Source: CAZMCC01 sp964564695 (GTDB lineage: Bacteria > Planctomycetota > Phycisphaerae > Phycisphaerales > UBA1924). From it: a stretch of 27,616 bases of DNA. Position 1 is the first letter of the stretch, and each line of letters begins with the position of its first letter. Both the position numbers and the translations under genes were made by a program. Below are positions 1 through 7,149 of the stretch, piece by piece. Under the pieces are notes generated by a model. The model was not told the origin of the DNA. It made no database searches and saw only the letters and a list, made by a program, of their open reading frames with translations. Where the stretch lies: NCBI GenBank assembly GCA_964564695.1, contig CAZMCC010000049.1, positions 1 to 27,616 on the forward strand, written 5' to 3'.

Positions 1-741
1 GCCCACTCTATCGGCGAATCCGGCTTCATTCCTTTTACCGCGCAGAGATCAATAAGTGACGCCAAGAGAACGGCGCGGGCCACGGGTTCGATGGTAAACC
101 TCCGACAGGTGGGGATAGCGGTCGTTGGATACGCGGGAGACTATCGCCAATGTCCGCCGGTGATTTTCAAGCCTGAAGCGCGGTTCATGGTGAGTGAGCC
201 GTTGGAACGCGTCGATTTCGGTGAGTATTCGATTGAAGGCGCGTGGTTCTTCAACGCGGTGTACTTTCATCACGCACTGTCGCCCCTGCTCCCCGCGGAG
301 AGTCTCTTTGATCCCGCAGCGCCACGGCAGGACATCATCAGAGTGCGGCAGGGCAGCGAAGAGACGGCGGTTGTTGGCGACTACGTTCTGACGCAGACTG
401 TGTACGCCGCGAAGACCTTCTGGAATGTCCGCACGCAGGTCGGCCCTTCGCAGTTTCAGCCCCAGTCACTGGACAGCGTGGCGTTTCCAAGTCAGAAGGG
501 TTTGGCCCGTCAGACGATGGAGTATGTCCGCACGTCGGCGGGATGGTTGAGTTGTTGCGAGACGGACGTGCAAGCGCCGGTGCTGTGGGCGGACCTTGCT
601 GTTCAGAATGTCCTGCAACGAACGCTGCTACCCGGTGTGCCCAATGCGTGGCACCCGGGCTTGGCGAGCGCTCCGTCGGCGTGGGACATTGGCGTGCCGG
701 TGGATATGACAGCCGATGGCGTGTACGGGCGCGATCGGTAG
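1..741 (+). CDS. Pseudopilin-like secreted or membrane protein, 5' end outside the window
   Basis: The frame is open to base 1, so the gene probably begins upstream. An in-frame ATG at 91 would give 216 residues. Around that ATG the product reads AKRTARATGSMVNLRQVGIA followed by VVGYAGDYR. This resembles the segment just after the N-terminal helix of planctomycete type II secretion pseudopilin-like proteins, which typically show ...ARxxxCxxNLRQxGxA...YAxDxxG. The C-terminal ADGVYGRDR also fits the DG-containing end of such proteins. The hydrophobic N-terminal helix and prepilin peptidase site are not visible, and the residues encoded before position 60 are not strongly hydrophobic. The helix must therefore lie further upstream or be absent. 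The gene converges on the next one with only 5 bases between the stops. The family call is tentative; the existence of the gene is fairly secure. Confidence 0.55.
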   Translation, partial: AHSIGESGFIPFTAQRSISDAKRTARATGSMVNLRQVGIAVVGYAGDYRQCPPVIFKPEARFMVSEPLERVDFGEYSIEGAWFFNAVYFHHALSPLLPAESLFDPAAPRQDIIRVRQGSEETAVVGDYVLTQTVYAAKTFWNVRTQVGPSQFQPQSLDSVAFPSQKGLARQTMEYVRTSAGWLSCCETDVQAPVLWADLAVQNVLQRTLLPGVPNAWHPGLASAPSAWDIGVPVDMTADGVYGRDR

Positions 742-746
742 GTGTG

Positions 747-1511
747 TCAGTGCCGACGGCGACGCGCCGCGAAGACGCCGCTCAAGGTGAGCAGGGCGGC
801 CGCACCGGGGGCGGGGATCGACGCCAGGCCGGTGAAGTACTGGTTGCCGACGTCGCCGATCTGGGTGATGGCGCCGGTGGAGGGGTTGACGCGGTAGAGC
901 TGGCCGTCGTCGCCGACGCCGTAGACGGTGGGGCCGATGACCTCGAGGCCTGCGATCATGGCGGACATGGGGCCCAGGGTGGTGACGACGCCGGAGTCGA
1001 GGCCGATGCGGAAGAGGGTGCCGCCGTTGGCGTCGCCGCGGGCGATGACGGTGTTGAGGGTGAGGGCTTCCATGCTGCGCAGGGCGCCGGTGGCGTTGTT
1101 GGCGTCGCGGAGCCACGCCGCCGCGCCGTTGAGGGGGTTGAGGCGGTAGAAGGTCGGGGTATCCCAGAAGTTCGCGGCCACGAGGTCCTGCCCGACGTAG
1201 TCGAGGGCCTCGATGTCACCCAGGCCGGTGCTGCCGAGCCACGAGGCGGCGCCGGTGCCCGGGTTCAGGCGGTAGAGCTGCCCGTTGGCCGTCGTGGCGT
1301 TCAGGATGCCGGTGGGGGAGTACGCCAGTTCCTGGATGAAGATGCCGGTGTTGCCGATCAGGCTGGCCGAGCCGGCCGAGAAGTTGATGCGCCAGAGGTT
1401 GTTTGCCGCGTCGGACGCCCAGGCGAGGTCGTCGGCCATGACGGCCGGGACGCCGGCAACGGAGGCGGCGAGCGCGAGGGCGGCGAGAGAGGCCGTGCGA
1501 TGGGGGGTCAT
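747..1511 (-). CDS. PEP-CTERM-like exported protein with beta-propeller-type repeats
   Basis: This is a 254-residue secreted protein. The ATG at 1511 is preferred over an upstream in-frame codon at 1556 because GGAG lies 6 bases before it and a signal peptide follows directly (TASLAALALAASVAGVPAVMA). The mature part holds at least five imperfect repeats of the type LYRLNPGTGAASWLG (also LWRINFSAGSASLIG, FYRLNPLNGAAAWLR, LFRIGLDSGVVTTLG and LYRVNPSTGAITQIG). Such repeats are expected to form blades of a beta-propeller. The C-terminus is PAPGAAALL, a short hydrophobic stretch, then RRRRH. This is the Planctomycetes variant of the PEP-CTERM sorting signal, usually read by an exosortase-type system that is not in this window. 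The ligand or function is unknown. Confidence 0.88.
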   Translation of the reverse strand: MTPHRTASLAALALAASVAGVPAVMADDLAWASDAANNLWRINFSAGSASLIGNTGIFIQELAYSPTGILNATTANGQLYRLNPGTGAASWLGSTGLGDIEALDYVGQDLVAANFWDTPTFYRLNPLNGAAAWLRDANNATGALRSMEALTLNTVIARGDANGGTLFRIGLDSGVVTTLGPMSAMIAGLEVIGPTVYGVGDDGQLYRVNPSTGAITQIGDVGNQYFTGLASIPAPGAAALLTLSGVFAARRRRH

Positions 1512-1708
1512 GGTGGGCTCCAACGTTCTTGCCAACGACAATTTGAACGTGAGCACTGTGCAATGAGGCCGGCCCCCCGGCCATCGCCACAGGGGCAGGC
1601 GGGCCGGTCGCGGGGGGGATATGGCACGCGTGCGGCCTGCGCGGGCACGGGGGCGCGGGGCGCGTCACGATCTCGGACGTCCCGGCACGGGCGATATGGG
1701 ACCAGCGG

Positions 1709-2262
1709 CTATGCCGCGGGGCGGGCCGACCTCGACGGGATCAGCCGAACCAGCCCCATGCCGGCGACGAGCAGCAGGACGAGGATGACGCCGCGGTAAA
1801 ACATGCGGTCGACGACCGCGCTGGCCGGGGCGGTGATGGCGGCGACGCGCTGCTCCCACTCGCCCGAGTTCATCAGTTCGTTCGTGCGGTCGAGGAGCTG
1901 AGTGAGCTGCTCGACGATCCGGCGGGTCTCGGCGGCCGTGTCGCGCACGTCCGAGAGCTTCAGGTGGTCCGGGCCGGATCCGGGCTCGAAGCGGGCGACG
2001 ACGCTGGCGACGGCCCGGGTGCGGGCCTGGGCGTCCTTGATGTCCTCGCGGGCGATGATGTAGACCGCCTCTCCGAGTGCGGCGATGTAGTCGTCGGCCA
2101 TGGCCATGACCACGGCCTGGGTCTTGAACGCCCGCTCAAGCGATTCCGAGGGCGGCTCGCCCGCGTCCGCCCGCTTCGGTGCCCCCCCCCTCCTGCGCAG
2201 CAGGCCAGCACGAGCATGACGCAGGTGAGCGGAACGAGCGCGGTTCTGGGGCAGCGTGCCAT
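1709..2262 (-). CDS. Lipoprotein gene split by a frameshift at a G9 tract
   Basis: The ATG at 2262 begins a lipoprotein signal peptide (MARCPRTALVPLTCVMLVLACC) with lipobox VLAC and the acylated Cys at residue 21. Shortly afterwards the coding strand has nine G (plus-strand C at 2182-2190). Past this tract the starting frame gives low-complexity sequence. The frame ending at 1709 instead gives a sensible protein that continues to the stop: APKRADAGEPPSESLERAF, a helical region with likely coiled-coil character, and a C-terminal membrane segment (GVILVLLLVAGMGLVRLI). Ten G would join the two frames into a protein of about 184 residues. A gene caller would probably start at the internal ATG at 2113 and miss the lipoprotein signal. 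It is either a sequencing or assembly undercall or a real slippage site. No family was recognised. Confidence 0.6.
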
Positions 2263-2287
2263 GGCGGTCGTCCTATGAACCCCCGCT

Positions 2288-2296
2288 TGGTATGGT
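2288..2296 (+). promoter_or_regulatory. Candidate extended -10 promoter element (TGGTATGGT)
   Basis: TGGTATGGT fits the extended -10 pattern TGnTAnnnT. It lies about 29 bases before the ATG at 2325, so transcription would start near 2303 and leave a leader of about 22 bases. No convincing -35 was found. The element would exclude the in-frame ATG at 2292 as the start of the next gene. Confidence 0.35.
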
Positions 2297-2324
2297 AATC
2301 GAACGCGACGGCCGCGCCATCCTC

Positions 2325-2774
2325 ATGAAGACCTACACCCTGGAGCGAGAGTGCTGGCTGCCCCGACCCGTTGAGGAGATCTTCGCGTTCTTCGCGGATC
2401 CCGGGAATCTCGAGGCGCTCACGCCGCCTTCGCTCAAGTTCCGGATGCTTACCCCCCGGTCTGCGTTGCGCACCGGGCTGACGATCGAGTATGGCCTGCG
2501 CGTGCGGGGCGTCCCGATCCGGTGGCGGTCGCTCATCAGTGCGTACGAGCCCGGGAAGCGGTTTGTCGACGAGCAGCTCAAGGGCCCGTATCGCCTGTGG
2601 GTGCACGAGCACACGTTTGTGCCGCACGAGGGCGGGACACTGTGCGGCGACCGGGTGACGTACGCCGTGCCGCTGGGGTGGCTGGTGCACAGGTGGCTGG
2701 TGAGGCCGGACCTGGAGCGGATCTTCGATTACCGGCGGGCGAAGTTGCTCGAGCTGTTCCCCGCGCGCACATGA
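2325..2774 (+). CDS. SRPBCC (START-like) ligand-binding family protein
   Basis: This is a 149-residue protein of the SRPBCC helix-grip fold, with no signal peptide. Diagnostic features are the opening MKTYTLERECWLPRPVEEIF and the following AFFADPGNLEALTPP block, which matches the family pattern FFxdxxNLxxiTPPxLxF. The aromatic core strands RLWVHEHTF and the final amphipathic helix (FDYRRAKLLELF) also fit. Close relatives in bacteria are often encoded beside NAD(P)-dependent sugar-nucleotide epimerase-like or short-chain dehydrogenase genes; here a dehydrogenase follows after 7 bases, so the two are probably co-transcribed. In-frame ATGs at 2256 and 2292 are possible but extend beyond the conserved N-terminus. 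Ligand unknown. Confidence 0.85.
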   Translation: MKTYTLERECWLPRPVEEIFAFFADPGNLEALTPPSLKFRMLTPRSALRTGLTIEYGLRVRGVPIRWRSLISAYEPGKRFVDEQLKGPYRLWVHEHTFVPHEGGTLCGDRVTYAVPLGWLVHRWLVRPDLERIFDYRRAKLLELFPART

Positions 2775-2781
2775 TGGGGGC

Positions 2782-3732
2782 ATGAGCGCGACGGACGGGT
2801 CGATGGCGGGCAAGACGTGCGTGGTGACAGGGGCGACGTCCGGGATCGGGCTGGCGACGGCCACGGAGCTCGCACGGCGCGGGGCGCGGGTGACGATCGT
2901 CGGGCGGAGCGTCGAGCGGACCTCGCCCGTGGCTGAAGCGATCCGACGGGAGAGCAGGAACGAAGGCGTCGAATTCCTCGCGGCGGACCTGTCGGTGCTG
3001 TCGCAGGTGCGGCGCCTCGCTGCGGAAGTCCTCGAACGCCACACGCGGATCGACGTGCTCGTCAACAACGCGGGGGTGATGCTCGCCCGCCGGCGCGAGA
3101 CCGCCGACGGGCTCGAGATGACCCTCGCGGTCAACCACCTCGCGCCGTTTCTCCTGACCAACCTGCTGCTCGAGCGGCTCAAGGCGAGCGCACCGGCGCG
3201 GATCGTGACCACGGCCTCTGGAGCCCACCGCGACGCCAAGGCGTTCCCGTTCGATGACCCCCAGGCCGAAGGCGGTTGGTACACGTCGTCGGAGGGTGCG
3301 AGCGTGCTGTACACGCTGCTGCTGCCGTGGCGTCACCCGGGGTTTCAGCGGTACGCGCAGACGAAGCTCGCGAACATCCTCTTCACGCGCGAGCTGGCCG
3401 CCCGCCTGGCCGGCACGGGCGTGACGGCGAACACGCTCCACCCCGGCCTCGTGAAGACCGGCATCGCGTCGAACAACGGCACCTTCGGCTGGTTCGTAAG
3501 GACGTTCCTGGGCCTGGCCGCGGTCAGCCCGGAGGCGGGGGCCAGAACGGTGGTCCACCTGGCGTGCTCGCCGGAGGTCGAGGGCGTGACCGGCGGGTAC
3601 TTCGAGAACGAGCAGCCGGCGACCCCCACGCCGGCGGCCCAGGACGACGCGGCGGCGCGTCGATTGTGGGCCCTGAGCGAGGAGCTCACGGGCCTCCCGG
3701 CGACGGGCCCGGCGGGCGGGCGGGGGGTCTGA
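2782..3732 (+). CDS. Short-chain dehydrogenase/reductase (retinol dehydrogenase-like)
   Basis: This is a 316-residue classical SDR oxidoreductase that should use NAD(P)H on a carbonyl or hydroxyl substrate in the cytoplasm. The dinucleotide-binding motif TGATSGIG is at residues 16-23, NNAG at 95-98, the catalytic Ser near 146 (TTASGAH) and the YxxxK pair at Tyr191 and Lys195. The segment QRYAQTKLANILFTRELA and the HPGLVKT motif are typical of the RDH11-14-like group. Compared with that group there is an extra stretch of about 15 residues before the catalytic Tyr. The C-terminal tail is rich in Ala, Gly and Pro and probably unstructured. The gene follows the SRPBCC gene after 7 bases, so coupled translation is likely. 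The substrate cannot be read from the sequence. Confidence 0.92.
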   Translation: MSATDGSMAGKTCVVTGATSGIGLATATELARRGARVTIVGRSVERTSPVAEAIRRESRNEGVEFLAADLSVLSQVRRLAAEVLERHTRIDVLVNNAGVMLARRRETADGLEMTLAVNHLAPFLLTNLLLERLKASAPARIVTTASGAHRDAKAFPFDDPQAEGGWYTSSEGASVLYTLLLPWRHPGFQRYAQTKLANILFTRELAARLAGTGVTANTLHPGLVKTGIASNNGTFGWFVRTFLGLAAVSPEAGARTVVHLACSPEVEGVTGGYFENEQPATPTPAAQDDAAARRLWALSEELTGLPATGPAGGRGV

Positions 3733-3898
3733 ACCGCGGGGCGTTCGCGAGACCTGTCGGTTGCGCAAAGTGGCTGGATTTCACGCGGGCGGCGCGCGGG
3801 GAACCGGCTATCCTCGATCCTGCCATCGACCCGGCGAATCCGGGCGTAACCGGGCCGTGCGGCTCGGTGGTGGAGGCGGGGGTTCGGAGCGTTTCGCT

Positions 3899-4873
3899 AT
3901 GGACGCCAGCAGTGGGGCGAGCGGTGGTGTGGTGGGCGACGGGGTCGAGAACGGGGCGGGGTCGACGCACAGCAACGGGAAGCGGGCCGCGGGGGCCAAC
4001 GGGCATGCGCGCGCGATGCCCGTCGCTCCGGCGCTGCGACCGTCGCGCAAGCCGCTCGAAGTGAGGATCACCTCCGAGGGCCCGCGCTGGGACGGCGAGG
4101 ACAACCCCTTCACCGACGAATACCGCTACGAAGGCCTCGTGGCCCAGGTTTACGACCTGTGGTTCCCACCGGGAGCCGAGTACGAGGACGAGCACTTCTA
4201 CCGCAGCGCGGTCGAGATGGGCGATGGGCCCGCGCTCGAGATCGCGTGCGGCACGGGGCGCCTGCTGCTGCCGCTGCTGCAGGCCGGGCTCGATGTCGAA
4301 GGCACGGACATCTCGGCGGACATGCTCGCGATCTGCAAGTCCAAGGGCGAGGCCGCGGGCGTGCGCCCGCGCCTGCACGCGGGCGCGATGCAGACGATGG
4401 ACCTGGGGAAGAAGTTCCGCACGATCATCATCCCGTACTGCTCGTTCCAGCTTCTGCTCAACCGCGACGACGCGATGGCGGCACTGAGCCGGTTCCACAA
4501 GCACCTGGAGCCGGGCGGCAAGCTGTACGTGTCGAACTACACGCCGTGGGATGATCTCCATTCGGAGAAGACCTGGTACGTGCGTCGCGTGGCCCAGCGC
4601 CCCGAGGACGGGGCGACGGTGCTGATGCACGAGGCGACGAGCTGCAACCGCATCGAGCAGATCCAGACGGACTGGATCAAGTACGAGATCTACCTCCGCG
4701 GGCGCCTCGAAGACAGCCAGATGCGGTGCATGAAGATGCGCTGGTACTTCCCGCACGAGTTCGAGATGATGGCGAAGGCGGCGGGCTTCGGCTCGTTCGC
4801 GGCGTACGGGGATTACACGTTCGAGCCGCTGGGGGATGACCACGACTCGGCGGTGTATTGCGCGACGAAGTGA
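3899..4873 (+). CDS. Class I SAM-dependent methyltransferase
   Basis: This is a 324-residue cytoplasmic methyltransferase. The ATG at 3899 is chosen because GGAG lies 9 bases upstream and the sequence before it has no protein character, although the frame is open to 3761. The first ~45 residues are a low-complexity Gly/Ser/Ala-rich leader. Motif I is LEIACGTGRLLLPLLQAG and is followed by the acidic strand end GTDIS, which binds the SAM ribose. Later blocks IIIPYCSFQLLL and LEPGGKLYVSNY are motifs IV to VI of the Rossmann-like fold. The substrate is unknown. The 165-base upstream spacer holds no recognisable gene; I saw no well-spaced promoter hexamers in it. The stop lies 3 bases before a palindromic repeat that separates this gene from convergent rarA. 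Confidence 0.88.
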   Translation: MDASSGASGGVVGDGVENGAGSTHSNGKRAAGANGHARAMPVAPALRPSRKPLEVRITSEGPRWDGEDNPFTDEYRYEGLVAQVYDLWFPPGAEYEDEHFYRSAVEMGDGPALEIACGTGRLLLPLLQAGLDVEGTDISADMLAICKSKGEAAGVRPRLHAGAMQTMDLGKKFRTIIIPYCSFQLLLNRDDAMAALSRFHKHLEPGGKLYVSNYTPWDDLHSEKTWYVRRVAQRPEDGATVLMHEATSCNRIEQIQTDWIKYEIYLRGRLEDSQMRCMKMRWYFPHEFEMMAKAAGFGSFAAYGDYTFEPLGDDHDSAVYCATK

Positions 4874-4876
4874 GCT

Positions 4877-4956
4877 GATCCGAGCCTCCCGCGCGAGCGG
4901 GAGGTGTTGGACTCACGGGCGTCAGTGGCCTCCCGCTTGCGCGGGAGGCTCGGATC
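4877..4956. repeat. 80-bp double-hairpin palindromic element, copy A (forms the rarA 3' end)
   Basis: Two hairpins, each with an 8-bp stem, are separated by 24 bases: CCTCCCGC-GCGA-GCGGGAGG at 4885-4904 and CCTCCCGC-TTGC-GCGGGAGG at 4929-4948. The ends of the element are also 16-bp inverted repeats (4877-4892 against 4941-4956). It lies between the convergent stops of the methyltransferase and rarA, where it could act as a two-way terminator. It runs into rarA, and its minus strand encodes that protein's last residues (SEPPAQAGGH). A second copy of identical length and layout lies at 5585-5664. Confidence 0.9.
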
Positions 4957-6334
4957 GGGCCGCCTCACGGCGCTTCCGGATGTCCTCCAACCGCTCCACC
5001 AACTGCTTCTCCGCGCCGTGCCCCACCGGCCGATAGTACTGCTTGTCGACGCCGAGGTAGTCCTGTCCGCTGACGGGGTTGGGGTGGTCCTCGATGCCGT
5101 GGGTGTAGACGTAGCCGCGGCCGTCCTTTGGCGAGCCCTCGGCGACGGGTTTGTTCCCGTCGCGCAGGAACACCGGCACGGCCACCGTCCGCCCACCCTT
5201 CACATCCGCCATCGCCTCGTCGATCGCGACGTAGCTCGCGTTGCTCTTGGGGGCCATCGCGAGGTAGATCGCGGCCTGGCTGAGGATGATCCGCCCCTCG
5301 GGCATGCCGACGCGCTCGACGAGTTCCCACGCAGAGGCGGCGACCATGATCCCGCGCGGGTCGGCGTTGCCGATGTCCTCGCTGGCCAGAATCGCGAGAC
5401 GCCGGGCGATGAAGCGCGGGTCCTCGCCGGACTCGAGCATGCGGGCGATCCAGTACACGGCCGCGTCGGGGTCGCTGCCGCGGACGCTCTTGATCATCGC
5501 GCTGATGGCGTCGTAGTGCTCGTCGCCGGTGATGTCGTAGACGGCGAGCTTCTGCTGGATGGAGTCTTCGGCGGCGGCCCTCGTGATCCGAGCCCCTCGC
5601 GCGAGCGAGGGGTGTTGCGCGTTCGGGCCTCCAACACCTCCCGCTTGCGCGGGAGGCTCTGATAAGACCGCGACTTCCAGCGCCGTGAGCGCACGCCGCG
5701 CATCCCCATCCGACTTCACCGCCCACACCTTCAGCGCATCGTCGTCGACCGTGAGCCCCAGCTTCCCGTACCCGCGGTCCGGATCCGCGATCGCCCGCTT
5801 CAGCACCGCGATCACATCCTCCTCGCTCAGGGGCTCCAGCCGGAACACCGTGCTGCGGCTCACCAGCGCCGAGTTCACCGCGAACATCGGGTTCTCCGTC
5901 GTCGCCCCGATGAGCGTGATCAGCCCGCGCTCCACGTCCGCCAGCAGCACGTCCTGCTGGCTGCGGCTGAAGCGGTGGATCTCGTCGAGGAACAGGACCG
6001 TGCGCCGCCCGCTCTCACCCAACCGCCTCTCGGCGTCCTCGATGATCTGGCGGATGCGGGCCACGCCCACGCTGGAGGCGTTCTCGCGCTCGAAGTGGCG
6101 GTTGGTGTGCCCGGCGAGCACTTCGGCGAGCGTGGTCTTGCCGGTTCCGGGAGGGCCGTAGAAGATGACGCTCGTCAGGGCGTCGGCGTCGAGCATGCGG
6201 CGCAGGAGCTTGCCGGGGCCGAGGATGTGCGTCTGGCCCGCGACCTCGTCGAGCGTGCGCGGGCGCATCCGCACGGCGAGCGGCTCGACCCGTCGCACCG
6301 CCTCCTTTCGTTTGCTCGCCCACAGGTCAGCCAC
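4922..6334 (-). CDS. rarA: Replication-associated recombination protein A (AAA+ ATPase RarA/MgsA)
   Basis: This is a 470-residue AAA+ ATPase of the RarA/MgsA/WRNIP1 family, which acts at stalled replication forks together with SSB and the recombination machinery. It has Walker A GPPGTGKT, Walker B VLFLDEIHR, sensor 1 GATTENP, the helical lid with DARRALTALE, and the conserved C-terminal region HYDAISAMIKSVRGSDPDAA through SEDIGNADP. The start is a GTG at 6334, giving MADLWASKRKEAVRRVEPLA just before the conserved RMRPRTLDEVAGQ. Two stretches are unusual: about 26 codons between ALEVAVL and ITRAAAEDSIQ, and the last ~10 codons, come from two copies of an 80-bp palindromic repeat read in the same frame (both start SEPPAQAGG). 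The insertion sits in a variable surface loop, so function is probably retained. Confidence 0.96.
   Translation of the reverse strand: MADLWASKRKEAVRRVEPLAVRMRPRTLDEVAGQTHILGPGKLLRRMLDADALTSVIFYGPPGTGKTTLAEVLAGHTNRHFERENASSVGVARIRQIIEDAERRLGESGRRTVLFLDEIHRFSRSQQDVLLADVERGLITLIGATTENPMFAVNSALVSRSTVFRLEPLSEEDVIAVLKRAIADPDRGYGKLGLTVDDDALKVWAVKSDGDARRALTALEVAVLSEPPAQAGGVGGPNAQHPSLARGARITRAAAEDSIQQKLAVYDITGDEHYDAISAMIKSVRGSDPDAAVYWIARMLESGEDPRFIARRLAILASEDIGNADPRGIMVAASAWELVERVGMPEGRIILSQAAIYLAMAPKSNASYVAIDEAMADVKGGRTVAVPVFLRDGNKPVAEGSPKDGRGYVYTHGIEDHPNPVSGQDYLGVDKQYYRPVGHGAEKQLVERLEDIRKRREAARSEPPAQAGGH
5585..5664. repeat. 80-bp double-hairpin palindromic element, copy B (in-frame inside rarA)
   Basis: This has the same architecture as the copy at 4877-4956: hairpin 1 at 5593-5612 (CCCCTCGC-GCGA-GCGAGGGG), a 24-base spacer, and hairpin 2 at 5637-5656 (CCTCCCGC-TTGC-GCGGGAGG). 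The outer ends are GATCCGAG and CTCTGATA. Hairpin 1 differs from copy A on both arms in a compensatory way. The minus strand is open and supplies the RarA residues from SEPPAQAGG to SLARGARI. Confidence 0.9.
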
Positions 6335-6408
6335 GCCCGGATCGTACGAAGGCGCGGGCTCCGCCGTTCGCCCGGCGTTTGCCCCCGCGATCGCTAGGAT
6401 CGGCCCCG

Positions 6409-7149
6409 ATGAGCACGCAGGCGATGGTGTGGATGGCGGTTGGCCTGGCCTTGTGGCTCGCGTTTGCCGTCGCGTGCAACCTGCTCAAGCGCAACCCGCG
6501 CGGCACGGCCGACGCGGGGTTGTTCCTCCTGATCGCCCGCGTGTACGCTCGGCTCGTCCACCGCCTGCGCGTACGCGGGCGCCAGAACCTTCCCGCGACT
6601 CCCACCGGCCCCCTCATCGTCGTGTCAAATCACACGGCCGGCATCGACCCGCTCCTGCTGCAGTCCTCGGTCAACTTCGAGATCCGCTGGATGATGGCGC
6701 TCGACATGCAGATCCCCGCCTTCGCGCCGCTGTGGCGCTGGGCGGCGGTCATCGGCGTCCGGCGTGAACAGGGGGGCGGCACGAGCGACGCCACCGGCAT
6801 CCGTGAGGCCCTGGGGCATCTCAAGCGCGGTGGCGTGCTGGGCGTGTTCCCCGAAGGCGGCATCGAGCGCCCGCCCGGACGCCTGCTGCCGTTCCTGCCC
6901 GGCGTGGGGATGCTCGCGGGGCGTGCCGGCGTGCCCGTGCTCCCGGTGGTCATCCGCGGCACGCCACACACGACGACCGCGTGGGGGAGCATGTTCCGCC
7001 GCAGCCGATCGGTCGTGGAGTTCCTGCCGGTGGTCCGGTTCCCGGCGCGGAGCGATCCGGGTCAGGTCACCCGTGACCTCGAGGCGATCTTCGCGACCGC
7101 GATGGCGCGACGGACGTCGCCGCCTTCCCCAATCACTTCCCCGCGCTGA
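6409..7149 (+). CDS. 1-acyl-sn-glycerol-3-phosphate acyltransferase family protein (PlsC-like)
   Basis: This is a 246-residue membrane-associated acyltransferase of the PlsC/LPLAT family, expected to move an acyl chain onto lysophosphatidate or a related lysolipid. The N-terminal hydrophobic helix (MAVGLALWLAFAVACNLL) is a membrane anchor. The catalytic HX4D motif is His75-Asp80 (NHTAGIDP), and the phosphate-binding FPEG motif is at 147-150 (FPEGGIER). A later VPVLPVVIRGT block matches motif IV. The start at 6409 has AGGA 9 bases upstream; an earlier in-frame ATG at 6379 would add only uncharacteristic residues. Its last 17 bases overlap the 3' end of the convergent metallopeptidase gene. It is divergent from rarA across 74 bases. 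Confidence 0.9.
   Translation: MSTQAMVWMAVGLALWLAFAVACNLLKRNPRGTADAGLFLLIARVYARLVHRLRVRGRQNLPATPTGPLIVVSNHTAGIDPLLLQSSVNFEIRWMMALDMQIPAFAPLWRWAAVIGVRREQGGGTSDATGIREALGHLKRGGVLGVFPEGGIERPPGRLLPFLPGVGMLAGRAGVPVLPVVIRGTPHTTTAWGSMFRRSRSVVEFLPVVRFPARSDPGQVTRDLEAIFATAMARRTSPPSPITSPR

Noticed and set aside
1512..1708. Gene or promoter in the spacer before the PEP-CTERM gene
   Set aside because: Only a small hairpin (GGCCGG-CCCC-CCGGCC at 1567-1582) and G/C-rich sequence are seen; no well-spaced promoter or conserved ORF was found.
4877..5664. Two repeat copies as part of a CRISPR array
   Set aside because: The copies are 628 bases apart, lie in and beside a gene, and are long palindromes with no regular spacers.
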